64,000 nucleotides of DNA from Channa striata (GCA_033026295.1 CM065180.1:24047023-24111022), one strand, 5' to 3'; positions 1 to 11,371 are shown, counted from the stretch's first letter. Numbers and translations are program-made. The notes: generated from the letters alone by a model not told the origin.

Positions 1-502
1 TATTTTTGTAAGTTAGCACAAAAAGCTAGTGGATTTCTGCCGAAATAAACGTCACGCCAAGCTCAACTTTTAAATACTTCAACAACATAATGTCCACAGA
101 TCCAACTACTTGTGACTTCTGAAGACTATGGTTTGTTAGTTTTTTTGTCATAAATACATACGTTGACTACAACTTCTTTTAGGCATTTAGCTACATAATA
201 ATTAATTTTATTTTTAATTTTAAAAATGTGTTTGAATTTTTTTCAGATGAGGGAACCACAGATGCAAAAATGTTAACTCATTTGTGGGTTACCTATTCCC
301 ACAAATCACATGACTCACGTGTAGCCTGTGAGGTGACCGTGAACCATGGTGCTTTCTTTGAACAGCATCCTGTAGATGAAAATGTCAGAAACATGAATAA
401 CATTCACTCGTTTTTCACATTTATGATACCGCATCATTTTTAAGCCCTGATCGGACGGTCAGACATCAGCGGAGCAAAAGCATCTCGCAGTGAGACACAC
501 AC
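1..502. other. ubn2 intron sequence at left edge
   Basis: This is AT-rich DNA left of the last recognisable ubn2 exon, which ends at 503 with a GT donor in phase 2. The following exon of the family (starting LFKES in mammals) is not visible here, so the stretch is probably intron. Confidence 0.6.
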
Positions 503-3500
503 CTGGCCTGCATCCAGCCTTTAGGCCACAGAGGCTTCACCTCCGTCTCCATGAAGGCTTTGAGGTAGTCTTCTAGAGACAGCGTGTTCTTTCCCTCCAG
601 CTCATAGCAGCCAAGCTTGACTCGCACCAGGTTACACAGCAACAACCTGAAAACAGACAATGCAGGTGATCAACTCAGCGAAGGCAGATGGAGAGAGTGC
701 TTCCATAAGCATAAAGAAATACATGGAAATTATGGAATCATCCGTCATTTCATAATGTCCCTTCCCTCTATTGCACCTGTAGACTTGTTTGCTGCTTCAA
801 ATATTAAACAGCAGCTCCAATCAGCTGTTGGCCAAGTAATTTTTATTATTTAAATTGACAACTACAAAAATCGAAACACAACATCTGTGTCTGTGCACAA
901 CGGACGGGAACCCGACTGCTACGCTGCCGGCTGCCCGAGAGTCTCTCTGCGGTAAGAGGTATCACGCAGCTCCCAGCACCGCTCGCCGTGTTCCATAGAT
1001 TTGACGTCAGTCGCACATGTGAAACTCACCTGAGCTTGTCGTCCCAAACAAACTTCTTTCGGGGTCCCATCACCCTCTTCCCTGGCTTCTCCTCGTCATC
1101 ATCTTCAGAGCCGTTCTTCTCTCCCTCCTCGGACTGCTGCCTGCAAGCACGCACGTCAAAACAGCTTAATCCAAAAAGAATGCGATCCTCTGTCAGTGTC
1201 TGAAACTGTGTGTGTGCGTGGGTGAAGCCCTTTGGATAAAGGCACCATGTAAGCAGAGCGAATTAGCGTTTAACATTCACAACGAACAAAAGTCTAAGGA
1301 GGAAAAATAGGACAATTTACATTTTTGTCACAAGACTGATATTAATTCACAGTGTCCTCTGTGAACTTTGACCACAGCTCATTCCTTACTTTGCCACCTT
1401 AGCGATACAGTCCATGTTGTAGCGAGCAATCTGCTCAGGCATCACGCTGCACACGGCCAGTTTCAGCTTCAGCAGGGGCGTTCGGAGACGGTCATCCTTG
1501 GAGACGGAGACAAGCACTCAAATAAAACACACTGAATTTCACATTTCCAAACGCTGTTTTGGAAAAACTTTAGTTATAATAATATGTATAATATAGCCCA
1601 CTTGTGGTGATGTAATTGATTCATTACCAAATCAGCATAAGCACAACTTAAAGCCATTAACAGCCCATCTCTCCTTTCAAACTCCTCGTGCCCTGGGGTC
1701 TGGCGTAAAGCATCAACATTTAACTTCGTTCCCTCCCACACACACCTGTATATTGAGGCTGAGCTTCTTAAGGCGTTTGAGCAGAGCTTCTTTGTTGCAG
1801 GGCACGAAGGCCTCAAGGTGAGAGTAGACAGCTGAGCGCACCTCAGCTGGCTGCTCCTGAACCTGCAGCTCGATACTGGGACGCACAAAGGGTCAGAGAG
1901 ACACACGTGAGCATTTACACACTTACTGCAGTGTCACTGTGAAGATTTAAAGCTACTCACTCAAGCAGGATGTTGTTCATGTCCAGCGTGAAGAACTTCT
2001 TCCTGCCCTCTTCATCAAACAGACGTGACGCCTACAACAGGAAACAAGGAAGAGACTTCAACAACGTCTCTGTTAATGCAGCTGCTCTCCCTGAGGTTTC
2101 TCCAAGCCATTAAAAGTTGTTTAATTTAACCAATTAATTTCGAGCCTGTAGAGATAGAGAACGCTGCACGTTGTACACGTTGTCCAATTAAACACTGTGG
2201 CCTGCTTTTCTACCGTTCCTGAATCACACACTGTTGCTCAGCTAGAAAACTATTCTATAAAAATGTTTTAAACCCAATGCTCAAATAACTTTGCTCTGTG
2301 TTCCTACGAGTCCTTCAATGAGCACTTGTTATGTTCCTGTTTGTGAAGCTGAAGGTGCAGGAAGTGAGCGAGAGTGGACAAAAAGTTTATCTTTGCTGGT
2401 GGACAAACTGGAAACGCTCTCAACAGAGTCAGCATCTGTGGCAAACCAAAGCAGCACTCAGGTCATTTGGATTATTTTGGCTTTACAAGAGAGGATATGC
2501 AAATGCAGTTCCTAGCTAAGGTAGTGACCACAGAGGAAAACAGCACACATGTCTGTTAGCATTTTAAAAAAAGGGAACTTTGTCTCTGCGTCATTTTCTG
2601 AATGAAATGTTCTTTCCACACTAAAACCAACAGTGAATTGTCTCCGTCCACCTTTACTGTGTTTGTCTGCAATGTGAAAAACAAAAAAGTTGCACCAAAG
2701 GCTTTAAATCGCCTGAGCTTTGCACAAGATCCCCTCTTCCTCTGCACAAACATTTGTTAACAGCATCTCCACTAAGTGCTCTGGATGAAGAGACATGTCA
2801 CCCGGTGGAGTGCTTTTAATCATTTAAGGATAACGACAGCGGACAACAGTTAACCCAAGGCTGCAGTGGAGTGTTTGTGTCTGTGTGAGTGTTAAAAATA
2901 CAAAAAAAAAACTTAGAAACTTGTTATTGTTTAAACCACTGGTGCAGAAACGTCATGTTCTCCCATCTGCCTGCTGACTTTCTGGCTTTGGTTCAGAATC
3001 TTACTGTTACTGTTTGGATTAGCCTCACTATTTATTATTTCAGGTTGTTTTACAGGAGAGGTTCAAAATGTTTCTCTCTCCGTCTTTTGACACAGAAAAG
3101 CTACTGGGACTGAAAATGAATGCACTGAAATTATGGGTGGAAACATAAACCTTGTGATAAAGTTTTAAATTACTTTTTTCATAAAGCACAGACTGTGTGA
3201 CGTCCACCGTCATTTCTACATAAATCACATTAGAAATGGATCTGAGGGCCAGAGGAAAAATTTCCACAGAGAAAATCAGATGGGCCCTTGACTTTTCTCT
3301 GTGTATCTTGCAAGTTGGTGGCTCGCAAAATGTAAAAGCAAAGACAGTTTCTGCAGCAAACAGGTGAGCCCACCCCTTACCGCTCTCAGATCTTCGATGC
3401 GTTTGGCAAGGGGACCTGGCAGTCCACTGGGCAAAGGTGGGGGGATCATCACATTACCCTGGGAAACTCTGCTACCTCCTGCTTTCTGTCCCATTCCAAA

Positions 3501-6500
3501 GGAGCCGTTCTCTCCCTGCACCGGGCTGGAGGGCTGTGGGGAGTCCAGCATCCCAAAGTCCAGGTCCCCCATCATGTCCTGCAGAATGTCGTTATTGGCC
3601 GAGCCTAGCAGGGACATCACGGCCGGGTCGGCACTCAGGTCAGCCATGGTGCAGTCATTGCCGCCTGCAGCCTTGTGCTGGGTACTGAGGAGTGCACTGT
3701 TGGCAACGGGCACCTTGGGTCGCTGGAGACCAGCAGCAGCCAGATTCTTTTTCCGCATCTCTTCCTTCTCCTTGGTGAAGCGGCGCAGCATGTTGGCCAA
3801 GTGCAGAGTATCCTTCATCAGCTTCTTCCTCTTCTTCTTCTCTGGACGATGAACATTCAAGGCTGAAACTCTGAAACAAAAATTGGAAGCAGAAAGACAT
3901 TTAACTGAAACAAAATCAATTAGTGTTCAAATCTTTGGGATGCGAAGCCATCAGTGTCGGGAACGTTACTGCTGAAAGTAACTAATTACGTTACAACGTT
4001 ACTGTTGTTAAAAAGTAATCAGTTATTTTACAGCGTTGCCTTTTGACAAAAGTAACTAGAGTACTTTTTTATTGCCAAAAATGAAAACTCCTTTGTGATT
4101 CCTCGCGCCTGTTGTTTTAGTCGAAACCTTTACAGCCTTACATTCTTACATTTAGTCTAGTTACCCGTTCCCACAGAGGCTTCAAGTTATGGCACTACAG
4201 GCCTAAATCACACACCTGAACACAAACACACACGTCACTTCCAAATTAAAGTCAAACGCCTTTTAAAGACATATACAACTTCAAGTAAAGTGCGTGTGCT
4301 CTGTGTTTTACTCCAGCATGCAGCCAGCACTGCCAAAATCAGGGAATTCACGGCAGATTTCTGTCATTGTAAAAGTAACAGGTTACATATTTGACAATGT
4401 AACTAAACACCTGAGTAGTTTAATTGCGGACATAAGGCATTAGATTACTCGCTACATCAAAAAAGAACTCAGAGTATTCTAACGCGCGACACCCAACAAT
4501 GGAAGCCTTCACATTCTAACAATTAGCACACAGGCTTGGAGAAAATGCCGGAGAAGTGATGAATATGAAACACAGAGAAAAATTAAAAGCTTACCCTGGC
4601 TTTGGTACTTTATTCTTCCTGGGTTTCTTGTCCTCCAGAGGTCCCCCGTCTTGCTTTTTCCGCCTTTTCTTTATCACTCGCTCTTCACCATCCTTAACCT
4701 TCTACAAACATGTCCAAAACATTTGTGAGTCTAGCGCAACAGTTTTACCATCCTTCACTAGTCCATGTGTATAATCTACTCTTATATCGTGGGGTGTCTA
4801 CATACCTTGAAGTGATTATCGTCTGTCGCCGCGTTCTCTCCCTCGGAGTCAGAAGCTGCTCTGAACTGCAGGGTTCCCGTGTTGATGTAGAAACCTCCGT
4901 GTTTCGTGGTGAGAGACGCTGGAACCAGCTCATCATACTGAGGACGAGACAGACGTGCAGGTAATGTTATTTTTTTTTACTCTACTACAGCAGTGTGTGT
5001 GTGTCACTTGCCTTCATACTACACACTCACAGAGCAGTTTATTAGGTACAGCCCCTCAGAATATGTGACTCTAGTGCATGTTGAAAATGACTGCATACAA
5101 GATCAGATCCAACTGATAAGTTTATCTAATCAGGTGAATGTGTTTTATATATAACACATTATATGGTGCTGGTCTGAGATTTACACATTACAGAAAATGA
5201 ACTACAAAGTAAAGTATTGAGTTGTAGCCATAAAACCACTGAGGCACCCTTCATGTTAAAATGAAAATTGGTGATCGTATGAACTGAGCTGTAGACAGAC
5301 CAGAGACACGTCTGCACTTGATTTGAAGTTTCAGCCTAACACAGAAACACCATTCGGAACAACAAAATAACTGAAACTCAAAACCTCACAGAAGCAGCCA
5401 CTAATGCTTTGGAAAATAACCTTTGGTGCCAACAATACACAACTCGATGTGTGTGCGCTTTGGGAACTCACAGCCTCCGAGTTGTCTATGAAAGGGTCGG
5501 TCTCATCGTAGCCGTAGCCAATGTCGATGAGGTCCTGCATCCGGTCCTTTTTCTTCTTCTTAGAGCCACCTCCCTGTAAACAGACATGACACTTAAAAGA
5601 CAAACATCCGCAGCATGCATTCTACCAAACAGCTCGGACTATTTATTCACTCACATATTTGCTCTCGAATTTCTTGGCCAGCTCCTCTACCTCCCGTCTC
5701 TCCCTCTCATCATCTGCAAAGGGGTCGCTGGGGTCTAGGGGAGGAGCAAGTCCTTTAGGGACTGTGGAACCTGGAAGATTTACCTGAGGGAAACACGGCC
5801 ATCTTTAGTATAATGGCACTCAATTTTACACATTTTTGGTAATGACACAGATTATTGAAATGAGTGTCACCCAGCCTGAGACATAAAAAAAATATTGGAC
5901 CTGAAACACAAAGTTTGGAGCAGAAAGTCTGTATTGCAAACAGGGCACGTTCAGAAGTCGTGTTGATTATGCCACATTCATGCCCTGTTGGATTAAATGT
6001 AATATAACAACTTGTAAACAACATTCATAGTTCATTATAATGACTCAAAAACTTTCTCCAAAAGCTCTAATTCAAGGTGATTAAACCCAAATGTGCCATA
6101 TTGTTATGGAAATTTATTACTTAATCATTGTATGACCCGATTGATTAGAAACTCTATCATCTTCTCTGCGTTGTCTTTTTTATTAGCAGGTGCCCATGTC
6201 AACACTGAAACTGGTTTTACTGGCTGTGATCCTTCCTCCTGTTCATACTGGCCAATGAACTGGTCCTCTCTTAAATCCCTTTCAGTGGACGTGATGGAGG
6301 ACAAAACCCACAGTCCTCGTTCTATGCAAAGCGGTCTCCAAAGGCGACGCTTCAGCCTCCCTGAATCGCTTTGAAAGTTAAAGTGGTTCAGTCCCAAACT
6401 CTCTCTGCGTGAGTTGTGACAAACAGCAGGACCAACGAAATCCACCTGATTTCAGGTTTCTGTCTTCAGTGAAAATGTGTGAACCGGGTCACTGACAAAG

Positions 6501-7074
6501 GCTGGATCCTGTGGTGACCTGTGCCAACACTTGAAAATGACTTGATGACAGATGAAGCACATTAACCCATGAACCGTTTGAACCCACTCTCACTTTAGTG
6601 GAATTCTTATTTCTGGTGCATGACCCGGACCCACATCTTACATCATCCACTCCTAGAATCAAGGAAAGTTTGAACGTGTTGATGTGGAGAGATTCTTTGA
6701 ACCACAGCGGACCCCCCGTCCCCGTCCCCCCGGTGCCCCCTAACCTGAGTGGAGTGGACCAGCTCTCCGTAGTTAAACTCGGCCGACCCTCGTTCGTTCG
6801 GCTCCGTCAGCGGGAGGTTGAGGCGGACGGTGGGTTTCGTCTCCCCCGTTTGTGCGTCGCCTCCTTTCGCGGTGCCGCCGCCGCCGAACAGCCCCCCGCC
6901 ACCTCCCGACCCCGCCGCCGCCGCCGCCGCGGCACTGCCACCTCCTTCCTTCCCAAAAGTGACGTCCACGGCCTCATCTTCGCGGCGGCGCTTCTTGCTG
7001 GACTCCGGGGGGGTCGGCGGTGATGTGCTAAAGGACGAGATGGTGACGAACGGCACTTTCCTCGGCTCCGCCAT
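503..7074 (-). CDS. ubn2: ubn2, ubinuclein-2 (5' part; 3' end beyond window)
   Basis: Ubinucleins are HIRA-complex subunits that help deposit histone H3.3 in the nucleus. Eleven coding exons join in frame: 6745-7074, 5655-5783, 5472-5573, 4806-4937, 4595-4701, 3381-3870, 1961-2031, 1746-1875, 1390-1496, 1030-1140 and 503-646. They give about 617 residues and then run off the left edge. The start MAEPRKV matches ubinuclein-2 N termini. An upstream in-frame ATG at 7230 exists but adds unconserved sequence. Residues about 48-69 are a poly-Ala/poly-Gly run. The Hpc2-related domain spans exons 2-4 (DLIDIGYGYDETDPFIDNSEA core). The middle ubinuclein domain lies in exons 7-9 (LFDEEGRKKFFTLDMNNILL, then FVPCNKEALLKRLKKL). 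Exon 11 carries KLGCYELE and WPKGWMQAR. KLGCYELE and DETDPFIDNSEA favour UBN2 over UBN1. Exon positions are read from splice sites and phase; family function is established knowledge. Confidence 0.93.
2032..3380. other. ubn2 intron, 1.35 kb, no feature seen
   Basis: This intron separates the exon ending with KRIEDLRA from the exon starting ASRLFDEEG. The two flanking exons join in phase 0 exactly as in the family, so no exon is missing here. Nothing else was recognised in it. Confidence 0.7.
3952..4501. mobile_element. Non-autonomous hAT-type element (MITE) in a ubn2 intron
   Basis: The left end begins CAGTGTCGGGAACG. The right end, read inverted, begins CATTGTTGGG, matching the hAT terminal consensus CAGTGTTGGG. 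Flanks are 8-bp direct repeats GAAGCCAT (3944-3951) and GAAGCCTT (4502-4509), 7 of 8 identical, the size expected for hAT target-site duplications. The interior has the repeated GTAACTA/AGTAATC-type motifs common in teleost hAT MITEs and no transposase reading frame. It is about 550 bp and lies between ubn2 exons 5 and 6, where it does not touch splice sites. Confidence 0.8.
5028..5150. repeat. Possible Tc1-type transposon end fragment
   Basis: A TTTATTAGGTACA motif, followed by degraded sequence that includes TCTAATCAGG, resembles the terminal part of common teleost Tc1-like elements. It is short and diverged, so the assignment is tentative. Confidence 0.35.
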
Positions 7075-7700
7075 TTGTCGCTCTGCCTGTCCACAGACCG
7101 GGCACGCGAATCGGGCAGCGCCACGCTCCTGCGCCGCTGGCTGACGAGCTAAAGCTGGAGACGGGGAAGCTACAGCTAGCTCGTTTGTGCGCTCGCTAGC
7201 TTCTCCGACCGCGCGCGGCCGCCCAAACAACGACTTTTATGTCCTCGCCGCCCGCTTTAATCCATAAAGTGGGAGCCCCGGCACCGCTCCCGTCACCTAC
7301 GGGGGACTTAAACTGAAGGAAACCGCAGTTTTGACTTGTTCCATGAAACTGGTGGTTAGCTACCGCAAGGAGGACTCCGTAGTAGCCATCTTGATCGTTA
7401 TTATCATTATTCAGCGGCGGGGCGTGCGTACGAGGAGAAAGCGGAAGCCGGGGAGGAAAGGAAAGCGCGCTTGTCCAATGGCGGGGCAGAAACACGCCCA
7501 CCTGACAGCGGGGCGCGAAGGTGGAGGGAAGGATTGTTCTCTCCGAGGACCGCCACCACCTGCCGCTGTGGACAGACCGGAGCACCGCGGGGCCCCAGGG
7601 CAGAGACGTTTCCAGCCCCCATCCTGCGAACGGGACGGAGCGCGCAGCCATGTTGTTTGTGCTCACGCCGTGTTTCCTCGCACTTGTCACCTCACGTCTC
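6700..7700 (-). promoter_or_regulatory. CpG-rich promoter region of ubn2
   Basis: The stretch is strongly CG- and CpG-rich against an AT-rich background. It covers the first coding exon, the 5' UTR and upstream DNA, and it contains a CCAAT motif at about 7475 and several GC boxes. There is no clear TATA box. This fits a housekeeping-type dispersed promoter driving the minus-strand gene. The exact transcription start cannot be read from sequence. Confidence 0.7.
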
Positions 7701-8500
7701 ATGTATGATGGCTCCGCGGTCGCCCTGACAACGCTACATGCACATTCCCAGTGTTCGTTCCCATCAGTTCTTCATCTCTCACTTGTCACCAACGTTATAT
7801 GCCTGATAGTGACGTTTGGGGAATTCTTGACTTACTTTTACTGATTCTTAAATATCAACTACAGCGATTTCTCCACACAATTGATTATTCTGCTCCTTTA
7901 CATTAGATGAAAATATTGTACTTCACTACATTTGTCTGACACTTGGGGATAACGCCTCAAGCTAAGTTTTGCTGGGTGAAAATATAGATAACACATTTAT
8001 GTTTTTCGGCTGCGCACAAAAAAAGCTAAGTACAAGTTATTAAAGCAGTCCGATTATTTTTGACTCTTTATACACTTTCCCTACACTACTTTCGTTATAT
8101 CCGGCACCATTAGTTTTCAAAAAGCTTAAACATAATGGAATTACAACTTTGATTTAAGAGGGAAATTCAAGTATTTAGTGTCGTTACTCCATTTACTGCA
8201 TTACTGCTGTTCTCTGAAGTCACAGAGCAGAGTAAAAAGAGTCAGGAAGCCACATCAAGGTCACTGTTGGTTAAGGTGGAGCTGATTTTAAAACACTTTG
8301 TGCTCACATAAGGATACATCAGCATTTATTTGTTCACGTTTTTCATTAAAAATATATTTTATAGTAAGGCCACAAGGTGGTACTGATGTTGTGGCCAATA
8401 CACCTCCTCACCATTCCACCCCGCCTGCGTAAAATATTGCCGTTCTCCCTTTTTAATCAGCTGTCACCTTTTAATATGTATCAAATTAAACAACAAAGTC
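7701..8500. other. Intergenic region between ubn2 promoter and rpsa 3' end
   Basis: This is AT-rich DNA without exons. A Tc1-like terminal motif lies near 8373-8400 (GGTACTGATGTTGTGGCC), related to two others at 11.85 and 12.0 kb. The two genes run in the same direction, so rpsa transcription initiates and ends to the right of this stretch. Confidence 0.6.
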
Positions 8501-8518
8501 AAAGTGTAGAAAACACTT

Positions 8519-8524
8519 TTTATT
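8519..8524 (-). promoter_or_regulatory. rpsa polyadenylation signal AATAAA
   Basis: AATAAA on the minus strand lies 19 bases after the rpsa stop codon. A very short 3' UTR is normal for ribosomal protein genes. Confidence 0.75.
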
Positions 8525-8542
8525 GTTGCCAAAGTCATTGAT

Positions 8543-10441
8543 TTAAGACCAGTCAGACGCAGCGCCACCCCACTCAGACGCCTGGGCAGTGGGAGCAGCG
8601 GACCAATCATCTGTGGCAGGCTGAGTGCTCCAGTCCTCTGCAGGGAAAGAAAATCACACGTTTAGAACATAGTTAAGAAATAACTCTTCGTCATACATTC
8701 AGATGATCTGAGACTAAACTCACCAGAAAAGACTTCGCCAGTTTTGACCGCTGGAGCGGCTGTAACAGATCAAAGAAACATTTTTAACAGGAATCAAGTG
8801 ATAGAAGCCAGGATTATAATTTTTTTGGTGGAGTTATGGAAAAAAGCTATGGTTTAGAGGTTCAACAGGGAAAAGCTTTATTAGTAAGACCATTATAACT
8901 TTCAATTTTAATTGCAAAACAACAGGATCTTTTGAGAAAAAAAAAACTAATAAAATGACATTAACATTAAATCAATAGCAAAACTTACCTGCAGGGAACT
9001 GCTGGATGGGCACAGATGGTACAGCAACACCCTCAGACCAGTCAGTCACATCAGGCTGAGCAAACTCGGCAGCAGGGGCGCTCCATTCGCCCTGGAACTC
9101 CTCCTTCACGACAGCCTTCTCTGCTGCAGCCTGCTCCTCCTTCTCAATCTGCAGCAGAAACACGCGTTAGTGCGTGACACCAGAATGTACAACACATTCA
9201 CAGCAATCTGAAGACAGTGTGCACTGCGTTTGTCTTACCTCTTCAGGATCCCTGTAAAAGTACAGATCAGGCATGACCTCCCATGGGTGCTCCCTGGAGA
9301 TGGTTCCCCTCATCCTGAGAACCTCCCTGGCCAACATCCACCACATCAGACCCACAGAGTGATGACCCTGCAACACAGTCAGGTCACTCATGGATTACCA
9401 GTGTAGAAACCTGTTTGCTGCCATTATACAACTTAATTTTCAACCAATCTCAGAAGCACAAATTTACAAAAACAATTTTGCCTTTTGTAGCAAGACCTGT
9501 GCCCAGTTCCCTGTGTGATCAGATTAAAGGTCAAGCATGTTTTAGCAAATTCTACAGCCCAAAGTAGTCAGACTCGTGACATTTTTTTTACTTCGTCTAA
9601 CCTTGTTGTTGCAGGGGATGGCAATGTCCACATATCTCAGAGGAGAGTCAGTGTTGCACAGGGCAATGGTGGGGATGTTGACGTAGGAAGCCTCGGTCAA
9701 TGGCTGATGATCAGCTCGTGGATCAGTCACAATCAGGAGGCGGGGCTCCCTGAAAGCTGCCTGGATCTGATTGGTGAATGTACCAGGGGTGAAACGACCG
9801 TGGAAGGTGGTGGCACCGGTGGCAGAGGCAAACTTCAGCACTGCTCTCTAGAAGTTTGAACAAAGACATTAAGTATCTCAGCTGAATTCTGATAATCATG
9901 TTTATTCCACAAAGTGATTGTGGCTCAGGTCACACTCAAACCCCAGTCATTGGACAGCTGTCCTTTTGGCGTCCGCGAAAACCCAGCCTGCTTTCTCTTG
10001 CACACTTCCGACACCTGAACACTGACATCAGTGCCCGGCTTTAACAGTGTGCACAACAAGTGAACTTGGCACCAGCGACAGAGTCAAATGTTACCTGTCC
10101 AGTATTCCTGGAGGAGATGACGCACACATCAGCTGGGTTCTCAATGGCAACAATGGCCCTGGCTGCCAGCAGCAGCTTCTCCCAGGTCTTCTTCAAGTTA
10201 ATGATGTAAACACCTGCCGATCAAAAGAACACAAACAAATTAATTTCCATCCGTTTGGGATTGTGTTTATTTTTGGTCAATCAGAAGCTCCAGAGCGAAG
10301 AGACTCACCATCACTTTTTCTCTTATAGACATACTGCTCCATCTGGAAGTCCAAGTTGGTGCCCCCCAGGTGGGTTCCTGCTGCCAGAAACTTCAGCACA
10401 TCCTCCTCCTTCATTTGGAGTACATCCAGATTTCCGGACAT
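8543..10441 (-). CDS. rpsa: rpsa, 40S ribosomal protein SA (laminin receptor)
   Basis: This cytosolic 40S subunit protein is needed for 18S rRNA maturation and is also reported at the cell surface as the 37/67-kDa laminin receptor. Coding exons are 10309-10441, 10095-10213, 9602-9847, 9239-9367, 8989-9148, 8724-8759 and 8543-8637, all phase-compatible. They give 305 residues with the 36-bp exon and 293 without it; human has 295. The start MSGNLDVLQMKEEDVLKF is the conserved N terminus. The S2-like fold occupies about residues 1-205 and includes the peptide-G region (IPCNNKG...VGLMWWMLAREVL). The acidic tail keeps the DWS-type repeats and ends GGAASDWS before TAA at 8543. The neighbour slc25a38 is also adjacent in human. 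Identification is near certain. Confidence 0.97.
8724..8759 (-). other. rpsa: 36-bp in-frame cassette exon of rpsa
   Basis: The exon has a clean TACAG acceptor and a GTGAGT donor. Both borders are phase 1 and the length is a multiple of three. Including it inserts AAPAVKTGEVFS after residue 262. Skipping it joins GCA-G to AG-GAC and gives PAEDWS, which resembles the mammalian FPTEDWS junction. It may be constitutive in fish or alternatively spliced; sequence alone cannot decide. Confidence 0.8.
9916..10055 (-). ncRNA. Candidate H/ACA box snoRNA in rpsa intron (SNORA62/E2-like position)
   Basis: On the minus strand the intron between 9848 and 10094 folds as a hairpin-hinge-hairpin-tail. The 5' hairpin has a perfect 7-bp outer stem (GCACACT at 10052-10046 with AGTGTGC at 10006-10000) and an apical CACTG/CAGTG stem. 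An H box AGAGAA follows at about 9993-9998. The 3' hairpin closes GGCT with AGCC and has an apical GGACA/TGTCC stem. The ACA box at 9919-9921 is followed by three bases. Human RPSA introns host H/ACA snoRNAs SNORA62 (E2) and SNORA6, so the location is expected. Which family it belongs to was not tested. Confidence 0.72.
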
Positions 10442-10566
10442 TGTTACCACTTTCCCTGCGTTACGTGTTGGAGAGCTGGAAGAACAGGTGAAAACCGTTG
10501 ACATTCTGCTGACATTCAAAGCTGGCTGTGCCATGCCTGCTCATAGAAGGTAACCAGCTCTGACCA

Positions 10567-10603
10567 AAATTTAAGCCAATTCTTGACAAATTGGCTTAAA
10601 TTT
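10567..10603. repeat. Perfect 15-bp inverted repeat in rpsa intron 1
   Basis: AAATTTAAGCCAATT (10567-10581) and its exact reverse complement (10589-10603) are separated by 7 bases. It lies about 90 bases upstream of the exon-2 acceptor. It may be the remnant of a small palindromic element. Confidence 0.85.
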
Positions 10604-10715
10604 CTTAGAAGGTTCCTGTTAATCCTGTTCAGAGAGGCTTATGCAAACTTGACATCACTCCAGCAGAGCAGGAGCAGCATGTGGGCTCCAGGAATATCAT
10701 CAAATATTTCAGTTT

Positions 10716-10745
10716 GTATCAGAAGGAATAATCTCCTTCCGATAC
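10716..10745. repeat. 12-bp inverted repeat with one mismatch
   Basis: GTATCAGAAGGA and TCCTTCCGATAC flank a 6-base loop. It is a second small palindrome in rpsa intron 1, about 110 bases from the first. Confidence 0.75.
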
Positions 10746-10794
10746 AACGCTTTGTCCATTAGTTTGGTACACTCACACACGACGGTGATGGCTG

Positions 10795-10875
10795 CCACGC
10801 AGGGTGCTCATCTGACCCAGCTGGAGCAACTTAGGGTTCAGTGTCTTGTCGAGGATCGAACCACTGACCCTGGTC
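10795..10875. repeat. SINE fragment in rpsa intron 1
   Basis: GGTTCAGTGTCTTG, preceded by GAGCAACT and followed by GATCGAACC, matches the tRNA-related half of the fuller SINE copy at 42338-42600 in the same orientation. Only part of the element is retained. Confidence 0.6.
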
Positions 10876-11325
10876 CGTGCCTTGCCAAATGAGCACTTAT
10901 CACCCGTTCCCAAGTTCACATTAACACACGCTTGGCGGATTACACACAGCGAAAGCAGGAGAACCGGAGACCGAGGATAACCACTAAAACCCACCAGTCC
11001 TCAGTTTACTACGCCGCTCGGTAACACGTTCATTAGACAAACACATGCGGGTTGTGGACGAGCCTGAACGGTGGAACCCGAACATTCGACCAACTCGCTC
11101 CTCGGCTGAGCCCGACGCGGCCTGTGTCGGCGCCCGAGCAACGAGCGCGTGTCAGCGCTAGCATGTTAGCTGCGGACGTTAGCATTCCTAAATCCACGAG
11201 AACCGCGGCCGCGGACGGAGACTACGGGGCCGCGTTTGGTGCTTAAAGAGCAGCTCGTTGTTCCTCCGTGTCCACCGGAGGAATTTGGGAAGATTATAAC
11301 CAAAAATAAGGCAAGAAAAACTCAC

Positions 11326-11371
11326 CACGAAACAACGCCGTATGGAAATCCGACCACACGGTGAAAAAGAG
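11326..11371 (-). other. rpsa: rpsa non-coding first exon with 5'TOP start
   Basis: On the minus strand a pyrimidine tract CTCTTTTTC at the inferred cap site (about 11371) begins an exon that ends at 11326 before a GTGAGTTTTTC donor. A short non-coding 5'TOP first exon is the known structure of vertebrate RPSA. The second exon begins at about 10475 after a pyrimidine-rich acceptor, with the ATG at 10441. The cap position is an inference within a few bases. Confidence 0.75.

Noticed and set aside
7075..7230. Upstream in-frame ATG extending ubn2 by 52 residues
   Set aside because: The extension is unconserved, whereas MAEPRKV matches the ubinuclein-2 N terminus.
9368..9601. Second snoRNA (SNORA6-like) in another rpsa intron
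   Set aside because: An ACAAAA H-box-like motif and several ACA triplets are present, but the outer stems of both hairpins do not pair convincingly. A covariance search would be decisive.
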